From an uncultured Ruminococcus sp. (GTDB lineage: Bacteria > Bacillota > Clostridia > Oscillospirales > Acutalibacteraceae): DNA of 64,000 bases. Below the pieces are notes generated by a model. That model did not search any database, was not told the origin of the DNA, and saw nothing but the letters and a program-made list of their open reading frames with translations. This document shows, piece by piece, positions 48,731 to 57,020 of this stretch. Numbering within the stretch: the stretch's first letter is position 1; every line of letters begins with the position of its first letter. The translations under genes were made by a program, and so were the position numbers. The stretch is from contig CAJUGO010000001.1 in the NCBI GenBank assembly GCA_910585865.1, positions 309,856 to 373,855 on the forward strand, read 5' to 3'.

Positions 48731-48888
48731 TCAAGCAGTCGCTTGTTTTTGTTGATGAGAAAAGATATGTAAAATGCGATTGCGGAAACGGTTGAAATTT
48801 CTGTAACCGTAAGCATTGCGTTTAAGGACTTTGATTTTGTTGTTGCAGCCATCGGTAAAGCCGTTAGTAATTGGAGAAGAAAACCTGT
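48731..48888 (-). pseudogene. ISL3-family transposase remnant (C-terminal fragment)
   Basis: Minus-strand translation from ~48888 to the TGA at 48731 gives an ISL3 C-terminal block with NGFTDGCNNKIKVLKR and NAYGYRNFNRFRNRI. It is closed upstream by a TAA and has no start, so only about 50 residues of the ~400-residue enzyme remain. It marks an old insertion next to the tRNA cluster. Overlapping short open frames in other frames are not genes. Confidence 0.8.
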
Positions 48889-49147
48889 TTTAAAGTTTAG
48901 ATGTTTTTTATGTTTCTTTTTATTGTGTACTTATTCATCTGCTTAAATAAAACAAAGTTAATTTATGAAAAGAATCTCTGTTGTATCTTCAAAATTTAAG
49001 CCCAAAAACAATTGTATACATTATGACTTTAGGATTTTATAAATTAAGCTTAGTTGCAAATAAAAGGAAATTGATTTATAGCTGAAAATTTCGATATGTT
49101 ATTAGAAACAGTATGCTTAGAAAAGTTATTTTAATTTTAAATATACC
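48889..49147. other. AT-rich intergenic stretch, no gene seen
   Basis: Between the transposase remnant and the PadR promoter I see no open frame with a ribosome site, no hairpin of note and no clear left end of the insertion sequence. Confidence 0.5.
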
Positions 49148-49176
49148 TTGACAGGTGAGGTACATTATGTTATTAT
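49148..49176 (+). promoter_or_regulatory. Promoter of padR operon with overlapping inverted repeat
   Basis: TTGACA (49148-49153), 17-base spacer, TATTAT (49171-49176). The -35 is embedded in TACCTTGACAGGTGAGGTA, with TACCT and AGGTA arms, a plausible operator for self-repression by the PadR protein. Confidence 0.75.
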
Positions 49177-49205
49177 ATACCTACAAAATAGAAGGGAGTG
49201 GTTGT

Positions 49206-49538
49206 TTGTCGATTACAGCAGACCTTATCCGAGGGCATACAGACACAATTATTCTTGCAAAGCTGATGGAAAAGGACAGTTACGGTTATGAAATAAACAA
49301 GGCTGTTTACAAAAGCTCAAATCAGATGTATGAGCTTAAAGAGGCTACACTGTACACTGCATTTAAAAGACTTGAGGATGCGGGCTGTATTTCATCCTAT
49401 TGGGGAGATCAAGCGACAGGAGCAAGAAGAAAATACTACACTATAACCAATATAGGCAGAGAAATTTACAGGCAAAAGCTCAGTGAGTGGATTGAGGCTA
49501 AAGCTTTGATAGATAATTTGCTTGGTACGGAGGGATAA
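49206..49538 (+). CDS. PadR-family transcriptional regulator
   Basis: 110 residues from a TTG at 49206, behind GGGAG; the longer frame from 49155 overlaps the promoter. Winged helix-turn-helix with the family pattern LMEKDSYGYEINKAV, ELKEATLYTAFKRLED and RRKYYTIT. It normally represses its own operon. Two bases before the HAAS-domain gene. Confidence 0.9.
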   Translation: MSITADLIRGHTDTIILAKLMEKDSYGYEINKAVYKSSNQMYELKEATLYTAFKRLEDAGCISSYWGDQATGARRKYYTITNIGREIYRQKLSEWIEAKALIDNLLGTEG

Positions 49539-49540
49539 AT

Positions 49541-50419
49541 ATGGAACCTAAACTCAGAGATTATATTGAAAATCTGTTTGCTTGTGCACCGCGCACAAAG
49601 CAGGCATATGAACTGAAAGAGGAGATTATAAGAAATACAATTGAAAGGTACCAAGATTTTCTTGCTGAAGGAAAAAGCGAGGGAGAATCTTATAATCTTG
49701 CAATCGCAGGAATAGGAGACATTAATGAACTGCTGGAGGCGCTGGGAGCAGCTCCTATAAACGAGCGGAAGTATTCTGATGAAGAACTTTCTGTTATTAA
49801 GAGCAGAAACTCAGTGTTTAAGAGTATTGCAATTGCGCTTTATATTTTGTGTGTTACCCCATGTATTATTTTTGGGGAAACAAGTGTTCAAAATATCGGA
49901 CCGGCACTTATGTTTTATATGATAAGCACAGCGACAGGATTGTTAATTTACGCGAAGATGACAAAGTTTATTCCGGCAATTGAAGAAGCTAATGCAAAAA
50001 AAATAAAAAGAAGAGCTTTGCTTCGGGCAATAGCTGTAGGTCTTTATATTTCCTGCCCGACACCGTGCATACTTCTCAGTGAGATATCTTTAGTTACACT
50101 CTCTCCAGTATTTATGTTTTTAATGATTGCAGCTGCCACAGTTATTGTGATTCTCAGTAATTCAGACAAGAGTTACAAGAAAACTGATGAAACAATGGTT
50201 GAAAACTTTAAAGAATGGAGCAGCCGAAAAGAACATACAAGCGCTCTGTATAAAATACTGGTTGCAATACTTTGGGTAACTGCCTCATTCGTTTATTTGT
50301 GGATCACTTTTGCTACAAGCTTTACAACAGTTGCGGCTACTTGGATAATATTTCTCATAGCAGTTGCCTTACAGCAGCTTATGAAAGCTATATTTGATTA
50401 TGTGGAGGCGGGAAAATGA
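49541..50419 (+). CDS. HAAS-domain (DUF1700-like) membrane protein
   Basis: 292 residues. N-terminal HAAS-type helical domain (~1-80, with LKEEIIRNTIERYQDFLAEG split over two helices) and about six membrane segments (~95-115, 123-140, 165-185, 192-210, 240-260, 265-283). Two internal halves share the pattern LYILCVTPCIIFGE and LYISCPTPCILLSE, so the membrane part is a tandem repeat. Part of the PadR/HAAS/DUF4097 module of Firmicutes, thought to respond to envelope conditions. The stop overlaps the next start by four bases. Confidence 0.85.
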   Translation: MEPKLRDYIENLFACAPRTKQAYELKEEIIRNTIERYQDFLAEGKSEGESYNLAIAGIGDINELLEALGAAPINERKYSDEELSVIKSRNSVFKSIAIALYILCVTPCIIFGETSVQNIGPALMFYMISTATGLLIYAKMTKFIPAIEEANAKKIKRRALLRAIAVGLYISCPTPCILLSEISLVTLSPVFMFLMIAAATVIVILSNSDKSYKKTDETMVENFKEWSSRKEHTSALYKILVAILWVTASFVYLWITFATSFTTVAATWIIFLIAVALQQLMKAIFDYVEAGK

Positions 50420-51402
50420 AAAAGTCGGCAAGGAACAGGATAATTATATGGTCTGTTGTCAGTGTGTTGTTAATTGGTCTTTTGATTTCCGGAATGACCT
50501 TTTTTAAAAATATGGGAGCAATAAGTTTTGGCAACACATGGATAGGAACAGATTTTTCAGATTATAAGTCAGGAGATGCTGAGTTTGAAGTAGAAACAGT
50601 TAAAAGACTTAATATAAACTGGACATCCGGAAATGTGAGAGTGATCAGAGGGACTTCCAATAAAGTTAAAATATCAGAAGTGTTAAATTCAAGTGATGAA
50701 ACAATGCAGTATCATCTTGACAGCGACGGAACGCTTAAGATTTACGATAGCAAAAGAGAATTTAAGATTTTTTCAATGGAATTTTTTTCTTACAAAAGGT
50801 CAAAGGAGCTGACAGTTCAAGTTCCAAGTGACGCTAAATTTTTGGAAATTGATATATCAACTGCAAGTGCAGGAGTCAAGATTGAAAGTAATTCGGCTGA
50901 GGAGTTGTCAGTAAGTACAGCGTCAGGAAACATTGAACTTTTTGATGTAGACGGCAAGACTCTCGACTTGGATACTGTAAGCGGCGAAATAGACGCAAAA
51001 AAATGTACTTATACAGATATAGAGGTGAACTCTATATCCGGAAGAAGTGAAATAAATACTTATTCAAATTGTCATGAATTTGCTGCTGAGAGTGTCTCTG
51101 GTGACATTATAGTTTGTTTTGATAATTTTTATTCCGAACAGAAATCTTCAGACAGCGAAATATATAAAATATCCGGCGCTTCAGTCAGCGGAGCTGTGGA
51201 AGTGAATTTACCCGTAGGCATTAAGGGATTTACTGCAGAACTTGATAGTATAAGCGGATATAAAAATGTTAATTTTGACGTTCTGCAAAAAAATGATAAG
51301 ATTATTTACGGAAATGGCGAATCAAAAATTGATATAGAAACGGTAAGCGGAGCAATTGAAATAAACAAGGTAGGCGAAAAAACAGAACATATATACGAGT
51401 AA
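50416..51402 (+). CDS. DUF4097-family beta-repeat protein, membrane anchored
   Basis: 328 residues. One membrane anchor (~9-30) and an outward beta-helix-like region (~60-320) made of short repeats with SASG/SVSG/SISG/TVSG turns, diagnostic of DUF4097 (Toast-rack-like). Third gene of the padR operon. Function in this module not established; possibly an envelope sensor partner of the HAAS protein. Confidence 0.88.
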   Translation: MKKSARNRIIIWSVVSVLLIGLLISGMTFFKNMGAISFGNTWIGTDFSDYKSGDAEFEVETVKRLNINWTSGNVRVIRGTSNKVKISEVLNSSDETMQYHLDSDGTLKIYDSKREFKIFSMEFFSYKRSKELTVQVPSDAKFLEIDISTASAGVKIESNSAEELSVSTASGNIELFDVDGKTLDLDTVSGEIDAKKCTYTDIEVNSISGRSEINTYSNCHEFAAESVSGDIIVCFDNFYSEQKSSDSEIYKISGASVSGAVEVNLPVGIKGFTAELDSISGYKNVNFDVLQKNDKIIYGNGESKIDIETVSGAIEINKVGEKTEHIYE

Positions 51403-51417
51403 ATATAATATAAAGGG

Positions 51418-51447
51418 AAGAGGCTGACGATTTTCGTCAGCCTCTTT
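51418..51447 (+). terminator. Terminator of padR operon
   Basis: 13-bp stem AAGAGGCTGACGA/TCGTCAGCCTCTT with a short T loop; one extra T follows. Confidence 0.8.
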
Positions 51448-51521
51448 CGGAGAGAGTTTATTTTAAGAAGAAAGAATTACAAACTTCGTTGCAATTAAAT
51501 TGGTATAATAAATTTTAAAAA

Positions 51522-51935
51522 CTATGAATAGCAGCGGCACAAATCCAAACTGTATACGTTGTTGTCTTTTGAAATCATACTAATTGAAGTAAGAGGAGAA
51601 AGCTGATTAAATTTAACCAGAAAGCTGTTATCTTTTCCGTCATGCATTCCTGTTACTATTCGCTGAACATTATTTTCTTTTACAAATTCAGAAACGGCTT
51701 CGGCAGGATTGCTGTTAAACAGAACAGTCATATCTGCGCCTGATTCCTTTGCAACAATATACAGATATTCAATTTGATCGCTAATGTTTGTGTAATTGTT
51801 TGTGGGATGTAATACGCTCAGAACTCTGAGTTCGCAATCGCAGTCGTCGGCAATATGCTTAGCAGTCTTAATAATTCTGTCACATTCATACTGGCTTGTT
51901 ACACATGCAAGTACCGACGGCTTTTCGCTTTTCAA
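51522..51935 (-). CDS. Universal stress protein (KdpD-type Usp domain), stand-alone
   Basis: 137 residues from a TTG at 51935 placed just behind a near-perfect AAAGGAGGTGAT ribosome site; the frame is open upstream to 51989 but without one. The fold pattern SVLACVTSQYECDRIIKTA, CELRVLSVLHP and QRIVTGMHDG resembles the Usp domain in KdpD sensor kinases. No kinase or Kdp genes are nearby. The function is open; nucleotide binding is uncertain because the usual G-2x-G-9x-G(S/T) loop is incomplete. Confidence 0.7.
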   Translation of the reverse strand: MKSEKPSVLACVTSQYECDRIIKTAKHIADDCDCELRVLSVLHPTNNYTNISDQIEYLYIVAKESGADMTVLFNSNPAEAVSEFVKENNVQRIVTGMHDGKDNSFLVKFNQLSPLTSISMISKDNNVYSLDLCRCYS

Positions 51936-52139
51936 TGATATCACCTCCTTTGTTATTGTGCCAATATAATACATTTTGATTATGAACAATAAATATCGTT
52001 ATTGTGAAATTACGGTGAAATATTCTGAAACATAAATAAAATAATTAGAAATGGCGCGTGAGAAAACAAGAGTATAAGTGAGATATAAAGAGATTTTAAA
52101 AGATAGTTTAAAGGTAAATTAAATTTTTTTAAAAAAGTG

Positions 52140-52168
52140 TTGACTTTGCGTAAAATGTGTAATATAAT
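52140..52168 (+). promoter_or_regulatory. rplM-rpsI promoter
   Basis: TTGACT (52140-52145), 17-base spacer, TATAAT (52163-52168), 36 bases before the rplM ATG. Confidence 0.85.
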
Positions 52169-52204
52169 CTATTTTGCAACGAAAAAGTACAGGAGGAAAT
52201 TGTT

Positions 52205-52633
52205 ATGTCAACATTTTTAGCTAAACCAAGCGAAGTTGAGCGCAGCTGGTATGTAATTGATGCAGCAGGCAAGCCGCTTGGACGTGTAGCAGCTCAGGCA
52301 GCTGTTCTCTTAAGAGGCAAGCACAAGGCAACATTTACACCAAATGTAGACTGCGGTGATCATGTAATTATTATTAATTGTAAGGATGCTGTTTTAACAG
52401 GCAATAAGCTTACACAAAAGAAATGGCAGCGTCACACAGGCTATATCGGTCATCTTAAAGAAACCCGTTATGATACTCTTATGGCAACAAGACCTGAAAA
52501 GGCTATGGAGCTTGCTGTTAAGGGTATGCTTCCAAAGAACACACTCGGCAGAGCAGCTCTTTTAAGATTAAGACTCTTTGAGGGTGCAGAACACAACCAT
52601 CAGGCTCAGAAGCCTCAGATGATTGAAGCATAA
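52205..52633 (+). CDS. rplM: 50S ribosomal protein L13
   Basis: 142 residues. Typical L13 blocks: [34 protein letters not shown] and RHTGYIG. Behind AGGAGG; first gene of the universal rplM-rpsI pair, 17 bases before rpsI. Confidence 0.98.
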   Translation: MSTFLAKPSEVERSWYVIDAAGKPLGRVAAQAAVLLRGKHKATFTPNVDCGDHVIIINCKDAVLTGNKLTQKKWQRHTGYIGHLKETRYDTLMATRPEKAMELAVKGMLPKNTLGRAALLRLRLFEGAEHNHQAQKPQMIEA

Positions 52634-52650
52634 GAAGGAGGCAGAATAGA

Positions 52651-53052
52651 ATGTACGATAAGACACCTTATTTTTACGGTACAGGCAGAAGAAAAAGCTC
52701 TGTTGCCAGAGTAAGACTCTATCAGGGCACAGGCAAAATTACAATTAACGATCGTGATATTGACGATTATTTTGGTCTTGAAACACTTAAACTCATCGTT
52801 AGACAGCCGCTTGCATTAACAGAAACAGACGAAAAGTTTGATATTGTATGCAGAGTTTCAGGCGGCGGCGTTACAGGACAGGCTGGCGCAATCCGTCACG
52901 GAATTTCAAGAGCACTTCTTCAGTATGACACAGAAAATCTTCGCGGCAAACTCAAGAAGGCAGGATTCCTGACTCGTGACCCGAGAATGAAAGAGCGTAA
53001 GAAATACGGTCTTAAAGCAGCTCGTAGAGCTCCGCAGTTCTCAAAGAGATAA
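52651..53052 (+). CDS. rpsI: 30S ribosomal protein S9
   Basis: 133 residues. [19 protein letters not shown] near the N-terminus and the C-terminal [10 protein letters not shown], whose last Lys-Arg reaches the P site. Behind AAGGAGG. Confidence 0.98.
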   Translation: MYDKTPYFYGTGRRKSSVARVRLYQGTGKITINDRDIDDYFGLETLKLIVRQPLALTETDEKFDIVCRVSGGGVTGQAGAIRHGISRALLQYDTENLRGKLKKAGFLTRDPRMKERKKYGLKAARRAPQFSKR

Positions 53053-53073
53053 TTTGTTTTATTTTTATCAATT

Positions 53074-53103
53074 ACAGCGTTGTCTTTGGACGGCGCTGTT
53101 TTT
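53074..53103 (+). terminator. Terminator after rpsI
   Basis: ACAGCG/CGCTGT stem extended by inner TC/GA pairs, followed by TTTTT. Confidence 0.8.
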
Positions 53104-53257
53104 GCATTTTTATATGATTTTTTAGTCATTAAAGTTTTTTATCAGAGGATGGTTTACGAGCGTCTGCGTCGTTAATGAATAATATTTAATCGTTTGCGCA
53201 TAATACCACAAAAAGTCAATTGTTGCAGGTTTATGTTAATAAATAGGTCATATATGT

Positions 53258-53286
53258 TTACAAAGATGTAAAAATACTGTAGAATA
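53258..53286 (+). promoter_or_regulatory. Promoter of Big2/YARHG gene
   Basis: TTTACA (53258-53263), 17-base spacer, TAGAAT (53281-53286), 27 bases before the ATG. Confidence 0.65.
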
Positions 53287-53312
53287 TAGATAGAGTTATA
53301 TAAGGGGGGATT

Positions 53313-54221
53313 ATGATGAGGAATCTATTTTCTGTGTTGTGCTGCGTTTGTGCAATTCCGTTTTTATTTTGTTCATGCTTTGATACAGAAATTAAAAGTA
53401 TATCCCTCAGTGAAAGCAATCTTGAAATTACAGTTGGTGATACAATGGATATTACTGTATCTGTTGAGCCATCCGATGCTGAGATTAAAAAGATTACATG
53501 GCTGACATCTGACAACAATGTAGTGACAGTTAAGGACGGTACAATAAAAGGTAAAGCTGCCGGTAATGCTGTAATTACGGCAGAAACCGAAAACGGACTT
53601 AAAAAATCCTGCAATATAACAGTAAAAGATAAAGAAATTACGGCTGTTGTACTTAGTGATACTTCAACTTCTGTAAAAGAAGGAAGTAAAATTCAGCTAA
53701 CTGTTAAAATCCAGCCGCCCGATGCCCCAAACAGTGAAATGAGATGGACTTCTGATGATGAGAGCATTGCACAAGTGAACAGCGATGGATTTGTTACAGG
53801 AGTAAAAGAGGGTACAACTAAAATAATTTGTAAAGCAGCAAACGGTGTGAAAGCGTCTTGTTCAGTTACCGTAAAATCAATTAAGCCAATTTCTGCTACA
53901 GTACCGTCTACCGAGCCTGTGCACAAAGTAAATCCCTCTGAGCCTTCGGCAGATAGTTCAAAGACCAGTTCAAGTGATTATATGTTTCCAAATTCATCTT
54001 TAGTAAAACTAAATGAGAATCAAGTTTCAAGACTTTCAAGCGAAGAGGCACAGGCTGCAATTAATGAGATTTTTGCAAGGAACGGATATGTGTTTAAGAA
54101 TAAAGATTTACAGTCATATTATGAATCAAAGCCGTGGTATACGCCGAATTCAAATTTTAATGACAGTCAGTTAAATGAAGTTGAAAACTATAATATAGGA
54201 TTGTTCTCAAAATACCGTTAA
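53313..54221 (+). CDS. Surface protein with two Big2 domains and a YARHG domain
   Basis: 302 residues. N-terminal signal ending at FLFCSC, possibly a lipobox, then two Big2 immunoglobulin-like domains (~25-108 and ~110-192, each with the ITVGDTMDITVSVEPSDA-type pattern and a closing CNITV/CSVTV strand). A Ser/Pro/Thr linker leads to a C-terminal YARHG domain (~235-302: EIFARNGYVF, WYTPNSNFN, EVENYNIGLF). YARHG is found on cell-surface proteins of gut clostridia, function unknown. ATG at 53313 or 53316 behind GGGGGG. Confidence 0.85.
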   Translation: MMRNLFSVLCCVCAIPFLFCSCFDTEIKSISLSESNLEITVGDTMDITVSVEPSDAEIKKITWLTSDNNVVTVKDGTIKGKAAGNAVITAETENGLKKSCNITVKDKEITAVVLSDTSTSVKEGSKIQLTVKIQPPDAPNSEMRWTSDDESIAQVNSDGFVTGVKEGTTKIICKAANGVKASCSVTVKSIKPISATVPSTEPVHKVNPSEPSADSSKTSSSDYMFPNSSLVKLNENQVSRLSSEEAQAAINEIFARNGYVFKNKDLQSYYESKPWYTPNSNFNDSQLNEVENYNIGLFSKYR

Positions 54222-54276
54222 TACTAACGCTGTTCAAAGTCACAAAAGATATTTGCATGTAACTTATATTTAAAAT

Positions 54277-54308
54277 AAAAAGTCCCTATGAAGGGACTTT
54301 TTATTTTG
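54277..54308 (+). terminator. Terminator after Big2/YARHG gene
   Basis: 11-bp stem AAAAAGTCCCT/AGGGACTTTTT, ATGA loop, then ATTTTG. Confidence 0.9.
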
Positions 54309-54386
54309 TTTAGGTAATACATTATTTTAAATTATGTTATATGATTGCGCAATTTATGCAAATTTTATAATCATTTATCGCAATAA

Positions 54387-54414
54387 TTGACAAATAATAA
54401 AAACGTGATATACT
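54387..54414 (+). promoter_or_regulatory. Promoter of large dockerin gene
   Basis: TTGACA (54387-54392), 16-base spacer, TATACT (54409-54414), about 60 bases before the ATG. Confidence 0.7.
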
Positions 54415-54473
54415 GATGGTTATATCTTATTTTGATTTGTAAATAGGATAATAACAGCAAAAGGAGCAGAATT

Positions 54474-56906
54474 ATGAAAAAGCAATTCATTAAAAACTTT
54501 ACCGGTTTGGGAAAGAAGATTGCTGCATTGTCATTGGGAGCAGTTATGTGTGTTTCAATGTGCATTCAGGCAATCCCGGCAGTTTTTGCAGAGGAGCAGC
54601 TTAATCCGGCAATTACTTATACAAACGGTGACTATACTTTTGAGAAAGTGTCCCATCCGGATTCCCCTCTTGAATCGGCAGACGGAATTGTAGATTATGT
54701 GGGCAACGGCAGTATTGCCCCGTATATTTACGGTAAAAGCGAGGGTAACGGTGACAGAGGCCAGTCTTATAGTTACGCTTCTGCCGTATATGGAGACTGG
54801 GTATATATTAACACAATGTACGGCGGACTTGGCGTGTCCAGCATTCTTGGAATAGGTATGGGCGGTATGAGTCCTGAGATTTCCAAAGCTGTGATGGATG
54901 TTATGTATAACGGAAACCTGTACACCGGAGAACCTGACGGTAAGTATGCAGGCGGAATTCTTGTTAAGTTTAATGTTAAGACAGGCGAAACAAAATTGCT
55001 TATGTCCCGCGACACCAACGGTCTGATTCCTACATTTAGAAGCGCAGTTGAAATGAACGGCAAACTTTATTTTGTAGGTATGGTTGTTGATATCAACAAG
55101 ATGACCCAGCAGGAGGTTGCTACTGCTATTGCCATGCAAAACGGGTTCCCCTGTCTTTATGAGATTGATCCCGAAAATAATGATAAACTTACTTGTATTT
55201 ATGATTGCGTTGACATAGACGGATACCGCAAATTGGTTGCAGACCGTGTATTTACTTCTACCAGAGCGCTTGGTATTTACAATGATTCTCTTATTGCAGG
55301 CTGCCTTGATACAGAAGGAGTATTTTTGTGTGCTTCTGACGATCCTTCAAAGGGACAGGAATCTTTTAAGGTAATTGCAACTATGGAAGATTTATTTAAC
55401 TATCCTGCTTACCACCGTTCGGATGTAAATGGCGGCGGAGGTATATATCAGGTAATTGAATACAACAACAAGCTTTATGTTGTTGTATGTACAGGTACTG
55501 CCGAAAGCAAAAACCCGGAAACCGGCACGCTTAAAACGTTTGCAATTATCCGCGGTGAATGTAATGGTGAGGTTACCGATAAGGATGCATGGACATGGAC
55601 TGTTCTTGCAGGTGATGAAAAGGACGGAGCTAAATATCCGTTTGGTCTTGATGAGGAACGTGTAAGCTGCGGAGCATGCACGCTTGAAGTTTATAATGAC
55701 TATCTTTACATAGGTGAGTATAATGATGTTTCAAGCGCTCTGCAGGGTTTTGTTCTCAGAAAGGACTTTACAACTCAGGCAACAAACCTTGAACAGTCAA
55801 TCAATCTTTATCGTATGGATGCTGATGAAAATATTGAGATGGTGGTAGGTGATCCTACAGAGCAATTCCCAGAGGGCGGCATATCCGGAATGGGTTCAGG
55901 CTATGAAACCCACATGAGTCAGTATACATGGCAGATGACTGTGTATGAGGGTAAGCTTTATGTCAGCACAATGGATACAACAACATTGCTTGAACCTATT
56001 GCACAATTCACAAACGGCGACCTTATCGGCATGAGCGAGGAAGAATGGAACCGCCAGGTTAATTATATCCGAATACTTCTTGAACTTCTTGAGGGTGGCG
56101 ATACAGAAAAAACTGTAAAATCTTCAGTATTAGCCGAAAAAATGATTGATAACGCTGTTGAGGACGCTTCTAAGCGTGCAGAAGGTGTATCTTCTGAAGT
56201 TGAGGTTACAAATGATCAGGTAAAATCACTTACACAAGATATTGTCAGCGGCGAGCTGAAAGACGAGACTATTTCTGAAAGCGTATTAAATAAACTTTCG
56301 GATGTTAACGACGAGCTGACTAAAGCGTCTGATTTGATTGATACAACGAAAACCGAAGAGTTTCTTATTCAGTATGAAAAAATTCTAGAGATGCTTAAGA
56401 AACTTGAAAAAGTTATTCCTGAAAGCGCAAAACCTCTTTATGATATGCTTATGAGCTACGCCACACAGGAAAACCTTGAAGCTTTTGAAAAGTCGGTTAA
56501 GTATATGGCAACATCAAAAGCAGGTTTTGACCTTTATGAAATTCAGCAGAATGAAGATGGCAGTGTTAACATTGAAACAATTTCAAACAATGGTTTTGGT
56601 GATCGTTTTAATCACGGACTTCGTATTTTTGCAAAGACAGATGATTATCTTCTTATAGGTACAGCAAATCCATTCTATGGTACACAGCTTTGGAGAAGAG
56701 AGAATACAGAGAAAAAATATCCGGAGCATGATGTGAACAGAGACGGCGTTGTATCTATTCTAGATGTAACTGAGATTCAAAAATACTTGGTTGAACTTGT
56801 TGATTTTGATACGGAGCAATTAGCGGCAGCCGATGTTGACGGAGATGGAGATGTTAGAATCTTTGACTGTACAGAACTTCAAAAAGAGCTGGCCGAAATA
56901 AAATAA
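54474..56906 (+). CDS. Large secreted dockerin protein with propeller-like region
   Basis: 810 residues. Signal peptide (~1-40, cleavage near AVFAEE). Residues ~75-510 and ~675-745 carry repeated strands such as WVYINTMYGG, KLYFVGMVVD, KLYVVVCTGT and YLYIGEYN, which look like beta-propeller blades. A helical, Glu/Lys-rich insertion (~520-660) interrupts them. The dockerin (~750-810) has two Ca loops, DVNRDGVVSILD and DVDGDGDVRIFD. Secreted and predicted to dock to cohesin. No catalytic motif recognised, so a carbohydrate- or protein-binding part is as likely as an enzyme. Confidence 0.82.
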   Translation: MKKQFIKNFTGLGKKIAALSLGAVMCVSMCIQAIPAVFAEEQLNPAITYTNGDYTFEKVSHPDSPLESADGIVDYVGNGSIAPYIYGKSEGNGDRGQSYSYASAVYGDWVYINTMYGGLGVSSILGIGMGGMSPEISKAVMDVMYNGNLYTGEPDGKYAGGILVKFNVKTGETKLLMSRDTNGLIPTFRSAVEMNGKLYFVGMVVDINKMTQQEVATAIAMQNGFPCLYEIDPENNDKLTCIYDCVDIDGYRKLVADRVFTSTRALGIYNDSLIAGCLDTEGVFLCASDDPSKGQESFKVIATMEDLFNYPAYHRSDVNGGGGIYQVIEYNNKLYVVVCTGTAESKNPETGTLKTFAIIRGECNGEVTDKDAWTWTVLAGDEKDGAKYPFGLDEERVSCGACTLEVYNDYLYIGEYNDVSSALQGFVLRKDFTTQATNLEQSINLYRMDADENIEMVVGDPTEQFPEGGISGMGSGYETHMSQYTWQMTVYEGKLYVSTMDTTTLLEPIAQFTNGDLIGMSEEEWNRQVNYIRILLELLEGGDTEKTVKSSVLAEKMIDNAVEDASKRAEGVSSEVEVTNDQVKSLTQDIVSGELKDETISESVLNKLSDVNDELTKASDLIDTTKTEEFLIQYEKILEMLKKLEKVIPESAKPLYDMLMSYATQENLEAFEKSVKYMATSKAGFDLYEIQQNEDGSVNIETISNNGFGDRFNHGLRIFAKTDDYLLIGTANPFYGTQLWRRENTEKKYPEHDVNRDGVVSILDVTEIQKYLVELVDFDTEQLAAADVDGDGDVRIFDCTELQKELAEIK

Positions 56907-56937
56907 CAATGAGTATTTTTAAATTATAGCTTAATAT

Positions 56938-56976
56938 AAAACACACCGAAGCATAAAAAGCTACGGTGTGTTTTTT
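56938..56976 (+). terminator. Terminator after large dockerin gene
   Basis: AACACACCG(A)AGC-type stem with CGGTGTGTT closing, followed by TTTT; AT loop. Confidence 0.88.
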
Positions 56977-56988
56977 GCATAATAATTT

Positions 56989-57012
56989 CCGCTGCCGTTT
57001 GTTTGGCAGCGG
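56989..57012 (-). terminator. Hairpin after AraC-type gene
   Basis: Perfect 8-bp CCGCTGCC/GGCAGCGG with an 8-base loop directly after the stop at 57021. The minus-strand tail (AAATTATTATG) is weak, so termination probably also uses the adjacent hairpin. Confidence 0.55.
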
Positions 57013-57020
57013 ATGTTAGT

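Noticed and set aside
54555..55139. 194-codon minus-strand frame opposite the large dockerin gene
   Set aside because: Shadow of the signal-peptide and beta-strand region; no ribosome site, composition not protein-like.
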